From the NCBI RefSeq assembly GCF_003846445.2, contig NZ_CP030139.2, positions 124,001 through 188,000 on the forward strand: 64,000 nt of DNA. Reading direction: 5' to 3'. Positions 41,834 to 50,151 of this stretch are shown one piece after another (positions within the stretch are counted from its first letter, which is position 1; every line of letters begins with the position of its first letter). The translations under genes and the position numbers were made by a program. Source of the stretch: Synechococcus elongatus PCC 11801 (GTDB lineage: Bacteria; Cyanobacteriota; Cyanobacteriia; Synechococcales; Synechococcaceae). The notes under the pieces were generated by a model that searched no databases, was not told the origin of the DNA, and saw only the letters and a list, made by a program, of their open reading frames with translations.

Positions 41834-42229
41834 ATGCCTCGTATTCGCCCTGCCGAAATTGTGGAAGCTTGGCAGAAGCATGGGGAACCCCTGTTGGTGC
41901 CTGCAGGGTCCGTCATCTTCAGCGCAGAGGAAGAAGGCAATACGATGTATGGGCTGTTAGAAGGAGAAGTCGTTCTTAAACGAGGCGATCAAGAGCTTGA
42001 GCGGATTTCGGCTGGGGATGTCTTTGGTGAAGGCGCGATCGCACAAGATCAGCACCAACGGTTTTCCACCGCGATTGCTGCAACGGATTGCAAACTGGCG
42101 ACCCTTGATCGTGAGCGCTTCCTCTTTCTGATCCACAATTCGCCTGTCTTTGCCCTCGATGTGATCGCCAGCCTTAGTACACGGCTGCGGGCGATCAAAG
42201 GAAACTTTGACACGAACTCAGGGCAGTAG
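41834..42229 (+). CDS. Single-domain cyclic-nucleotide-binding (CRP-type) protein
   Basis: A 131-residue protein consisting of one cNMP-binding domain: VPAGSVIFSAEEEGNTMYGL, then DVFGEGAIAQDQHQRFSTAI (the phosphate-binding cassette region) and a final hydrophobic helix. There is no DNA-binding helix-turn-helix, so it acts through partners or as a sensor. Ligand (cAMP, cGMP or none) cannot be decided; the usual Arg of the cassette is replaced by Gln/His/Gln-Arg. Start ATG 41834 behind GGAG. Confidence 0.85.
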   Translation: MPRIRPAEIVEAWQKHGEPLLVPAGSVIFSAEEEGNTMYGLLEGEVVLKRGDQELERISAGDVFGEGAIAQDQHQRFSTAIAATDCKLATLDRERFLFLIHNSPVFALDVIASLSTRLRAIKGNFDTNSGQ

Positions 42230-42420
42230 CGCCAGCCTGAATCAAGCCTTAGTTGCGACTTGATCGAGCATCTATCAGTCCAACCCAGACAATGCTTTCC
42301 TCCTCTCAACTCCTCTCCCGATACAAAACGGAGAGCGGGAGTTGGGGGATCAGGAAGGTCGCAGCGATCGCTGACAATTTTGTTCTGTCTCGATTGCTGC
42401 TCGCATTTCAGCAATTCAGG

Positions 42421-42451
42421 TCAAACAAAAAGGCCAGCCTGTGCTGACCTT
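42421..42451 (-). terminator. Rho-independent terminator (minus strand)
   Basis: On the minus strand AAGGTCAGC pairs with GCTGGCCTT (9-bp stem, one mismatch, 4-base loop ACAG), followed by TTTTTGTTTG. It can end the candidate sRNA and read-through from the NFACT gene. Confidence 0.85.
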
Positions 42452-42526
42452 AGCTGATTGAATGAAGTTGATACAGGCTAGTAGCTGTTCTGCAGTCCCA
42501 ATCCGCAGACAACCCCTGTAAAGCTT
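42421..42526 (-). ncRNA. Candidate NtcA-dependent small RNA, about 106 nt
   Basis: No gene lies between the cNMP-protein end (42229) and the NFACT end (42604). On the minus strand an NtcA-type promoter predicts a start at A 42526. The RNA would form an outer stem TACAGG/CCTGTA (plus coordinates 42515-42520 with 42472-42477) enclosing TCTGC/GCAGA (42505-42509 with 42489-42493), then an unpaired stretch of about 20 bases, and end in the terminator at 42421-42451. The architecture is that of a regulatory small RNA. The known NtcA-activated sRNA NsiR4 is a possible relative, but I could not compare sequences. Confidence 0.5.
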
Positions 42527-42532
42527 GGGAGT

Positions 42533-42574
42533 ACCCTTATGGTTCAAGTGTAACAAAAATGTAATCGTGGCTAC
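42533..42574 (-). promoter_or_regulatory. NtcA-type promoter of the candidate small RNA
   Basis: GTA-N8-TAC at 42561-42574. On the minus strand the -10 hexamer AAGGGT (42538-42533) keeps the conserved A and T of TAN3T. The predicted start A 42526 puts the site centre at -41.5. Two TTACA direct repeats with 11-base periodicity (42549-42564, minus strand) overlap it and resemble, with one extra base, an HLR1 box. Confidence 0.5.
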
Positions 42575-42603
42575 GTTTTCAGCCCATAGAGATTTAGGAA
42601 TAA

Positions 42604-44358
42604 TTACTTAGCGGTTGATAACGCTAGGTTATCGGTGAGTTGCGATCGCCGCTGTTGGGGTTGTGCCCAAACTACCCGCTCTTGTCGGTAGAGCACCATG
42701 CCCGGATGGGCTCCCTTGGGCTTCCAGACATTACGCGGTTCAGTCCAAACGACGGGGACTTGATCCGCTTGAGCTGCTCGGCTGTGGAGCGCTGCGAGAT
42801 CGGCGCTGAACTGGAGGTCAGCCGGATCTGGGCGATCGCCTGCGGGTAAGCGCAGCAGGACATGACTGCCGGGAATTTCTTGGGCGTGAAACCAGAGGTC
42901 GTAATCTGTGGCGCTTTGGAAGGTGAGAATTTCGTTCTGGCGATTGTTGCGCCCGACCCAAACCTCATAGCCGCTGGGGCTTTGGTAACGCAGAAAATCA
43001 GGCTGCGATCGTGTCGGTCGAGGGCGATCAGTTTTGTAGGGCCAGTAGCCCTGTTGCGCCAGCTCCTCACGAATCTCCTGCAAGGCGAGCCAGTCAGCGC
43101 GGGTTTGAGCTGTTTGCAGGGGAGCTAAGGCCGCCGCAATGCTGTCGAGGTAGCGGAGTTCGGCCTCTACTTCCGCCAGCAGGGGTAAAACCGCCTGGCG
43201 CGATCGCTTGGCTTTTTGGTGGCGACGATAGAAACGCTGAGCATTTTGCACAGCATTCAAAGCCGGATCGAGCTGGAGCTGCTGGGGTTCACCCGTCTCA
43301 AAGTCCGGCAAACTCAGGGACTCTAGTCCGGGCTGCCACTGGTCTAAAGAAGCCATCAAGAGATCGCCCTGCTGTCGCCAGCGATCGGCATCTTCAGCGG
43401 CATCTAGGCGGCCCTGAAAGTCCTGTTGTTTTTGCTGTAGCTTCTGCTGTTGTTGTTGCAATCGTTGCGAGAGTTGCTGGCGCAGTTGCTGAAACTGTTG
43501 CGAAAGCAGTTGGCGATCGTAGTAAGTAGCAATCACCGCGTTGACGCTATCGGCAGAGTCTGGCCCTGTGGGCAACAGGCGATAGCCCGACTCCTGCAAC
43601 TGCGGCTGAAATGCTGTTGTGCCCTGCAAGCCTCGCAGCCAGTCTTGCCAAGCGCTATGCAACTGCTGCCATCCTGTCGGGGCGATCGCGGCTGTATTCT
43701 GCTGTGGATCCAAGTCTGCCTGTCGGCAGAGCTGCTGCACTAGGCGACTACTGAGACCGCGATAGCACTGGATTAACTGGCGATCGAGGCGTCCCGGGAC
43801 CAACTGCAGGCGATCGCGCCAGCGTTCAAAAGGTTCATCCAGATTGGGAATCTGTGTCGTTAGCGCCGGCGGCCATTCGTAGGGTTCGCCCGTCCGTACG
43901 GTTCGTAACCGCGATTGGCGATCGCTAACTTGATGTGCCACCGTCACAATTTCGCCATCGGCATTGAGCAGGACGAGGTTGCTGTATTTGCCCATCACTT
44001 CCAGCAGCAGTTGAAAGCGCGGCGGATCGCCAGGGCGATCGCCAAAAGAGAGGGCAACAATTCGCTCCCAAGGCTGCGGTAGTTGCAAGTCAATCAGGGC
44101 AAACCCCTTCAACACTGCTTGGAGCTGCTGGCTGAGGGTAAAGGTATCGGGATCGCGAGGCGGCGGCGTATCTAAATGAAGTCGTGCGGCTTCAGGGTGC
44201 CACGACAGCAACAGCCAAGGGCGATCACTGAAGGTGCGTAAACCCAAGGAAAGGCTATGGCGATCGCGTTGATAGACCTGTTCTAGCCGAGCCGGCACAA
44301 CGGCTGTTTGGAGTTCCCGGCAGACCGCGACCAACGTGGTGTAATCGACAGGTTGCAT
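42604..44358 (-). CDS. NFACT / RqcH-like ribosome quality-control protein
   Basis: A 584-residue protein: NFACT-N domain (MQPVDYTTLVAVCRELQTAV), two helix-hairpin-helix segments, a long glutamine-rich coiled coil (residues about 290-350) and the C-terminal NFACT-R domain (GYEVWVGRNNRQNEILTF, DLWFHAQEIPGSHVLLRL). RqcH proteins bind obstructed 50S subunits and add alanine tails. The DR pair important in Bacillus RqcH appears here as Glu-Arg (WERIVALSF). I start at ATG 44358; the frame opens further upstream at 44487. Older annotations call such proteins fibronectin-binding. Confidence 0.88.
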   Translation of the reverse strand: MQPVDYTTLVAVCRELQTAVVPARLEQVYQRDRHSLSLGLRTFSDRPWLLLSWHPEAARLHLDTPPPRDPDTFTLSQQLQAVLKGFALIDLQLPQPWERIVALSFGDRPGDPPRFQLLLEVMGKYSNLVLLNADGEIVTVAHQVSDRQSRLRTVRTGEPYEWPPALTTQIPNLDEPFERWRDRLQLVPGRLDRQLIQCYRGLSSRLVQQLCRQADLDPQQNTAAIAPTGWQQLHSAWQDWLRGLQGTTAFQPQLQESGYRLLPTGPDSADSVNAVIATYYDRQLLSQQFQQLRQQLSQRLQQQQQKLQQKQQDFQGRLDAAEDADRWRQQGDLLMASLDQWQPGLESLSLPDFETGEPQQLQLDPALNAVQNAQRFYRRHQKAKRSRQAVLPLLAEVEAELRYLDSIAAALAPLQTAQTRADWLALQEIREELAQQGYWPYKTDRPRPTRSQPDFLRYQSPSGYEVWVGRNNRQNEILTFQSATDYDLWFHAQEIPGSHVLLRLPAGDRPDPADLQFSADLAALHSRAAQADQVPVVWTEPRNVWKPKGAHPGMVLYRQERVVWAQPQQRRSQLTDNLALSTAK

Positions 44359-44589
44359 GGGACTTCGGCAGGCAGACTGTTGCCAGCCTATCAGGCCAGT
44401 GAGAAGCTCCGCTTCAGTTGTGTCTAGCTGATTGTCGGCTGCTCCCCAGCGCTGTGCCTGTTGTGAGAATGTTGTGAATCCAGTCATGCTGACTCCAGCA
44501 CAAGCCCAAGTGCATGACCGGAACGCCAGTTAAAGTGCGATCGCGTTGGAATCAGGACTTGTTGCCCAACAAACTGGTATTAGGCGTGG

Positions 44590-46995
44590 CTAAGCCGACT
44601 TGTTGCTGTTTAATCCCACTGGTGCAAAGTCGGTCAAGACGCCATATATAGCCCAGATCGCCATGGGCCGAAGGTAGTGACTCGCGCGGAAAGTATCGTT
44701 GGCAGTAATGGCTTCCGGTGTGCGGAATTGCAAACCGTTGTCGTAGACCTGGCGCACGACTGTTTCCGCTACTTCAAAGCAGCGATCGCGGTAACCAAGC
44801 AGCAACCAGTAAGCTGCGATGCCGAAGTTAATCCCTGTCCAGACTTCCAGTGGGTGTGTGCCTTTTGGATCTACTGGTGAGCCATCCGGTAGCAAACCAT
44901 TGGCGAGGCCGAATTTCCCTTGATGAAACTTCTGGAAGCAAGCTTCGTAGACAATATCAGCGGTTGATTGCGCAGCTTCGATTGGAGTAACCGGCGGTAG
45001 TTTCAGCAAACGACTGTAGAAGTCACCGCAGAGTTGATCGGCCATCACAACTTCACTACCACTGCCACTGTCGAGTCGGTAGTAGCGACCATTCCAGAGG
45101 GTGTCGTGGTAGAGCGATCGCGCCTGAGTCAGCCAGGTTTGGAAGTCTTGGCGATCGCGATCATCTTTGGGCAGTGCCAAAACATCAGCGATCGCGATCG
45201 CTGATTCCAGCGCTGCAATCCATAGCCCACCGCAGTAGGCACTGATGCCCTGCAAACGCCAGTCATCAAAAGTCTGATCCGGCGCACCGCTATTCTCGGG
45301 AATGCCGTCGCCATCGAGGTCAAAGTCCTTGAGGTAGCGCAGGGCTGCCACAGCTGCCGGCCAGCAGTCCAATAGGAATTGGCGATCGCTTGCTCCCGTC
45401 AGTTGGTAATCGCGCCAAACCTGCAGGACAAAATCGCAGCCCAAATCCTTCCAGAGATTGCAGTCCTGATAGCCGGTGTAGTTGGTCTGCAACCACGGTG
45501 ACTCGTTCGGTGCGCCGAGGTCGTGGGGCGTGGCATTGGCCAGCTTGCGTTTGGCGAGCGGACTCTCTTGCCCGATCGTGAACCAGTAGCCAATCACTCG
45601 CGTGCGATCGTCGGCTTGGGGAATCGCCCGCGCAAAAGCTCGCATCACGGCTTTTTCAAGCTCTGGCCAGAGCATTAACAGCCCAAAAGCGCCGTAGAGC
45701 CGTACATCCAGACTCTCGTACCAGGCGTAGTCGAGGCATTCCAGCACGGCGAATTGGCCAACTGGATCCGCTTCACTCGCCGCTGTCCACAAACTGCCGC
45801 CGCTGCAGAGGTCGTAGAGTTCGTTGAACAGCCCCAGCTTGAAGGTGTCAGATAGATCCGCGCGATCGAGAATCGGTTGTTGCCAAGCTTCAATCGCCGT
45901 TTCCCACTCGGCGTAGTGCTGTAGTCCCGTGGCCGCGATCGCGGCAGCATTGCGACCCTCGCGACCAAAGAAATCCGTGTAGCGCCGGAAGGACTTCACG
46001 CCCGCCGCGAATTCTGTGACTGGTAAATCCCAAGCAATACTGAAGGGAATTTCGCGACTTTCTCCCGGTTGCAACGTCAGCCGAACTGCGATCGCCCCAG
46101 CCAGTCGTTCCCCTGCCACCGCCGCTGAAGAATCTTGGCGATCGGGAATCGATCCGTCAGCTGCAAAGGTTTGCCACAGTTCTGATCCATCACCAGTTGG
46201 ATTCCAGCGATCGCAGCGAAAAATCTCTAGTCCTTCGGCTTCAGCAACGGCGATCGCCCATTGGCCATCCCCTTCTTCGGGTGCCTGCGATCGCGTTTGA
46301 TCGAGCAGCAGCCCCTGCCAGCCTTCACCCTCAATTCGCTGGTTGAGATTACCTTCGCTCTGTTCCCAAGCCGGAACGTAGTCATAGACGGGGCTGCCAT
46401 CATCGCGATAGACCACCTCTGGCGCTTTGTTGGTGTTGGTGAACCAGCCGCAGAGGTTTTCCCAGCTCAGCAAAAGGCTGATCGTCAGCGGGCGATCGCT
46501 GGGATTATGGAGCTGCCAGCGAAAAATCGCGAGAGGATAGCTGGTCGCTTGATAGTCATGGGGCAGGATGGGCGAGAACTGACGGCAGTGAATCTCCGCC
46601 TGAAAGACCTGTTGATAGCTGAACTGACTGCGCGGATAGAGAGCACTGTATTCTCCGGTCGATTGCTCGGGAGTGCTAGCCGGATACCAGTTCCAACGGC
46701 TGAGGCTGCCATCCGTCGGCGCTTCAGTACTGAGTGCGTAGGCACCCGTGCCACTTTCATAGACCGCGAACTGGCAGGCGGGGATGCTGCCATACCAATG
46801 CTCGCCGCCATCCAAGTGCCAGAGCGTCACATCACCGCGCGGCGATCGCCCCCAACATCCAGCACCAAACCCACCCAGTGGCGCACCATGCCAAGGCCCA
46901 TCATCTAGATTGCTGGCGTAGCGAACGGTGTACGGTTTATCCCAGCCCAGACCAAGGGGTCGGCGCCAAGCAGCAGTGGGCAGTTCATAGGTCAT
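44590..46995 (-). CDS. GH116 family glycosidase (GBA2-like)
   Basis: An 801-residue protein of the DUF608/GH116 family, related to human non-lysosomal glucosylceramidase and to bacterial beta-glucosidases and beta-xylosidases. The N-terminal beta domain begins WHGAPLGGFGAGCWGRSPRG, and the C-terminal (alpha/alpha)6 barrel contains the probable nucleophile region LECLDYAWYESLDVRLYGAF and the acid/base region QTFDDWRLQGISAY. There is no signal peptide, so it is probably cytoplasmic. Substrate could be glucosylated lipids or small glucosides. It ends about 230 bp before the NFACT gene. Confidence 0.9.
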   Translation of the reverse strand: MTYELPTAAWRRPLGLGWDKPYTVRYASNLDDGPWHGAPLGGFGAGCWGRSPRGDVTLWHLDGGEHWYGSIPACQFAVYESGTGAYALSTEAPTDGSLSRWNWYPASTPEQSTGEYSALYPRSQFSYQQVFQAEIHCRQFSPILPHDYQATSYPLAIFRWQLHNPSDRPLTISLLLSWENLCGWFTNTNKAPEVVYRDDGSPVYDYVPAWEQSEGNLNQRIEGEGWQGLLLDQTRSQAPEEGDGQWAIAVAEAEGLEIFRCDRWNPTGDGSELWQTFAADGSIPDRQDSSAAVAGERLAGAIAVRLTLQPGESREIPFSIAWDLPVTEFAAGVKSFRRYTDFFGREGRNAAAIAATGLQHYAEWETAIEAWQQPILDRADLSDTFKLGLFNELYDLCSGGSLWTAASEADPVGQFAVLECLDYAWYESLDVRLYGAFGLLMLWPELEKAVMRAFARAIPQADDRTRVIGYWFTIGQESPLAKRKLANATPHDLGAPNESPWLQTNYTGYQDCNLWKDLGCDFVLQVWRDYQLTGASDRQFLLDCWPAAVAALRYLKDFDLDGDGIPENSGAPDQTFDDWRLQGISAYCGGLWIAALESAIAIADVLALPKDDRDRQDFQTWLTQARSLYHDTLWNGRYYRLDSGSGSEVVMADQLCGDFYSRLLKLPPVTPIEAAQSTADIVYEACFQKFHQGKFGLANGLLPDGSPVDPKGTHPLEVWTGINFGIAAYWLLLGYRDRCFEVAETVVRQVYDNGLQFRTPEAITANDTFRASHYLRPMAIWAIYGVLTDFAPVGLNSNKSA

Positions 46996-47079
46996 GGCCG
47001 CTATTGTGGCAGGGCGATCGCGATCGCCTCAAGCCGTACGCGCACCAAATTCCTGCAGGCGATCGAGACTCTGGAGGGG

Positions 47080-48186
47080 TCAAGCTCTCGCTGGGGCAGG
47101 ACAGGTTGACGTTCCGCGCCAGACCAGCGGCAGATCATAGGGATAGAGCCGGGCTTGACCAGACCGCAATTGCACCTGAACCGCAGTGCCGACCGCGATT
47201 GCTTCGCTGACTGGCCCTAACGCTTGAATTTCGAGGCCGGCTGGGAGTTGCACAAAGTAACGGTAGTCACGCCCCAGAAATTGGCGATCGCGAATTAACC
47301 CAGCACCCTCGGGATTAGGCTGTAGCCAGACTTCCTCTTGCCGCACCATCACCACAGGAGGTTCTCCGCCCGTGCGGCCACCCTCGGGAGCCATCAAGGC
47401 TTCAAAGTCTCCGAGGGCGGTGTGCCAAATATTGTCGCGGTAGTCAGTGGCCAAGAAGTTGGCCTGGGATAAGAATTCCGCCACAAACCGGCTGGCTGGG
47501 CGCTGGAATAACTCCTCCGGTGGACCCATTTGTTCAAAGCGACCCAAGCGCATCACTGCTACGCGATCGCAAATCGAGAGGGCTTCCTCTTGATCATGGG
47601 TCACCAAAATGGCAGTGGCTTGAGCTTGGCGCAGAATATCGCGCAATTCCTGTCGCAACCGTAGTCGCACTTGGACGTCCAGATTACTGAGTGGCTCGTC
47701 CAGCAAAATCAGGGGTGGCTGTGGCGCCAGTGCCCGCGCGAGGGCAACCCGTTGCTGCTGCCCCCCGGATAACTCGTGGGGATAACGTCGCTCGAGCCCC
47801 TCTAACCCGACCAAGGCCAAAGACTGTCGGGCAATACTAGCGGCTCCTTTGCGATCGCGGAGGCCAAAGCAGACATTGTCCAAGACCGTTAAATGCGGAA
47901 ACAGCGCATAGTCCTGAAAGACCATGCCCACCGCCCGCGCCTCAGGTGGCAGCGATCGCTGGGCTGTTGCGACCGTCTCACCTGCCAACTGAATGCTGCC
48001 CGACTGTAGGTTCTCAAAACCAGCAATCATTCGCAATAAGGTCGTTTTACCGCAACCCGAGGGGCCAACCAGTCCGAGAATTTCGCCTGGCGCAAGGCGG
48101 AAGCTGACCTGATCGACTGCCGCAATCGAACTCCCTGTGAATTGCTTGCAGACGCGGTCTAGGTAAAGGACCTCAGCTTGAGACAT
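47080..48186 (-). CDS. Iron(III)-type ABC transporter ATP-binding protein
   Basis: A 368-residue ATPase with Walker A GPSGCGKTTLLRMIAG, signature LSGGQQQRVALARAL, Walker B LILLDEPLSNLD and a C-terminal TOBE-type domain (QFLGRDYRYFVQLPAGLEIQ). The overall pattern matches FbpC/FutC/PotA-type importers for ferric iron, with spermidine, molybdate or sulfate types as alternatives. ATG 48186 is the natural start. It is divergent from the permease (87-bp gap), an unusual split, and no binding protein is encoded nearby. Confidence 0.87.
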   Translation of the reverse strand: MSQAEVLYLDRVCKQFTGSSIAAVDQVSFRLAPGEILGLVGPSGCGKTTLLRMIAGFENLQSGSIQLAGETVATAQRSLPPEARAVGMVFQDYALFPHLTVLDNVCFGLRDRKGAASIARQSLALVGLEGLERRYPHELSGGQQQRVALARALAPQPPLILLDEPLSNLDVQVRLRLRQELRDILRQAQATAILVTHDQEEALSICDRVAVMRLGRFEQMGPPEELFQRPASRFVAEFLSQANFLATDYRDNIWHTALGDFEALMAPEGGRTGGEPPVVMVRQEEVWLQPNPEGAGLIRDRQFLGRDYRYFVQLPAGLEIQALGPVSEAIAVGTAVQVQLRSGQARLYPYDLPLVWRGTSTCPAPARA

Positions 48187-48273
48187 GGGCAACTGCGAAG
48201 AACCGCGACAGCGGCCATAGAGAGAGCTTTTCCAGTGTAGAGTGATCTTCTGCGATTTATTCTCAATTGCCCT

Positions 48274-49980
48274 GTGAGCGCTGTCTCGTCCCCCACCGCT
48301 GTCACCCCACCCCCACAGCATTGGCCGACGCTGATGGCACGTCGAGGCAGGACGGCACTCACCCTTGGGCTGGCCTTGCTGGTGGCAGCGCCCATTCTGG
48401 TGATTCTGGCTAGCCTGTTTACCCAACAGAGCGAGGTTTGGGCTCATCTAGCAGCAACGGTACTGCCGGAATACGTTCGCCATTCCTTGGTCTTGTTGTT
48501 TGGGGTCGGCTTTGGCGTGGCGGTCATTGGCACCGCGACCGCTTGGTTAGTTACAGCCTGCCGATTTCCGGGGAGTCGCTGGCTGCAGTGGGGCTTACTG
48601 CTCCCCCTTGCGACACCAACCTACTTGCTGGCCTACACCCTCTCTGACTTTTTGGACTACTACGGACCGGTGCAAGGGCTGCTGCGGGATCTGTTTGGCT
48701 GGAGTAGTAGCCAAGACTATTGGTTTCCGTCCATTCGCTCCTTGCCGGGAGCTGTCCTGCTTTTCAGCCTGACGCTCTATCCCTACGTCTATCTGCTGGC
48801 TCGCAGCAGCTTTTTAGAGCAGTCGCACTGTACCGTCGAGGCTGCCCGCAGTCTGGGGTGTAGTCCTTGGCAAAGCTTTTGGCGCGTGGCCCTGCCTTTG
48901 GCTCGTCCGGCGATCGCAGCGGGGATGGCTTTGGCCTTGATGGAAACCCTCAATGACTTTGGGGCAGTGCAATATCTGGGCGTTAACACGTTTACCACCG
49001 GCATCTATCGCACTTGGCTGGGGCTAGGCGATCGCCCTGCAGCGACGCAGCTCTCTGCGGTTTTGCTGCTGTTTATCGCGGTGCTGCTCATTCTGGAGTG
49101 GATGTCGCGGCGGCAGGCGCGATTTTACGAGGCGGGCAGCCGCTATGCTGAGGCGCCAGTCTATCAATTACGGGGTTGGCGAGCGGGGCTAGCCGCGATC
49201 ATCTGTCTGGTGCCGGTGCTGCTGGGTCTAGTACTGCCGGTGGGCATTTTGCTGGAGCTGGCGATCCATTACAGCGAAGAGGGCAGCACAGACAACCTGC
49301 TCGACTTAACTCGCCACAGCCTGCTTTTGGCAGGCATCACTGCGATCCTCGCAACATTCTTGGGCCTAACCGTTAGCTACGGTCAGCGGTTACAGAAATC
49401 TTGGCTGATTCAGTTGGCGGTTCGCACAGCATCCCTCGGCTATGCCATTCCAGGATCGGTGCTTGCCGTCGGGATCTTACTGGCCTTGGGAGGACTGGAT
49501 CAGGGATTGACCGCCCTGAGCGATCGCCTGGGGGGAACCGCTCCCATCCTGCTGACAGGAACGTTGGTGGGGCTGGTGTTTGCCTATCTCGTCCGTTTCC
49601 TTGCGATCGCTTTTTCTGGGATCGAATCCAGTCTGGCTAAAATTCGCCCCAGCTATGATGAAGCCGCTCGAAGCCTCGGAGAGAGTAGCAGCGGCGTGCT
49701 TCGGCGTATTCACTTGCCCCTGTTGAGCGGAGGCCTACTGAGCGTCAGCATGCTGGTATTTGTCGATGTGATGAAGGAGCTGCCGGCGACTTTGGTGATG
49801 CGTCCCTTCAACTTCGATACGTTGGCAGTCCGGGTCTATCAGTACGCCTCGGACGAGCGTTTAGCTGAAGCAGCACTCCCAGCCCTGATGATTCTGGCAG
49901 CTGGGTTGCTCCCCGTCATTCTGATTAGCCGTCAGGTCACGCAATCAGCAGTGCGACGCCCCCGTCTCGACCCAGACTAG
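48274..49980 (+). CDS. Iron(III)-type ABC transporter permease (fused two-domain)
   Basis: A 568-residue permease made of two fused halves, each with about six membrane segments and one EAA loop (EAARSLGCSPWQSFWRVALP and EAARSLGESSSGVLRRIHLP). This double arrangement is characteristic of FutB/HitB/FbpB ferric-iron importers. It begins at GTG 48274 opposite the ATP-binding gene. The periplasmic iron-binding partner must be encoded elsewhere. Confidence 0.9.
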   Translation: MSAVSSPTAVTPPPQHWPTLMARRGRTALTLGLALLVAAPILVILASLFTQQSEVWAHLAATVLPEYVRHSLVLLFGVGFGVAVIGTATAWLVTACRFPGSRWLQWGLLLPLATPTYLLAYTLSDFLDYYGPVQGLLRDLFGWSSSQDYWFPSIRSLPGAVLLFSLTLYPYVYLLARSSFLEQSHCTVEAARSLGCSPWQSFWRVALPLARPAIAAGMALALMETLNDFGAVQYLGVNTFTTGIYRTWLGLGDRPAATQLSAVLLLFIAVLLILEWMSRRQARFYEAGSRYAEAPVYQLRGWRAGLAAIICLVPVLLGLVLPVGILLELAIHYSEEGSTDNLLDLTRHSLLLAGITAILATFLGLTVSYGQRLQKSWLIQLAVRTASLGYAIPGSVLAVGILLALGGLDQGLTALSDRLGGTAPILLTGTLVGLVFAYLVRFLAIAFSGIESSLAKIRPSYDEAARSLGESSSGVLRRIHLPLLSGGLLSVSMLVFVDVMKELPATLVMRPFNFDTLAVRVYQYASDERLAEAALPALMILAAGLLPVILISRQVTQSAVRRPRLDPD

Positions 49981-50151
49981 ATGGACAATTACTGCTGCTT
50001 TACTGCGAGCGCGATGATCAATCAATCTCTAGACTGCATCTCTTGTGTTGTGCTCGAATTCATCAACTAGCGAATTTAGCGATCGTCTTGAGCTGAACTG
50101 AGCGGGTCACTTTCCGTTAGGATTGCGAGGATCCCTGTCTGCCCAACAACC

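Noticed and set aside
47013-47028. 16-bp perfect palindrome GGCGATCGCGATCGCC
   Set aside because: It is two overlapping HIP1 sites; such palindromes are expected in this genome and it has no terminator features.
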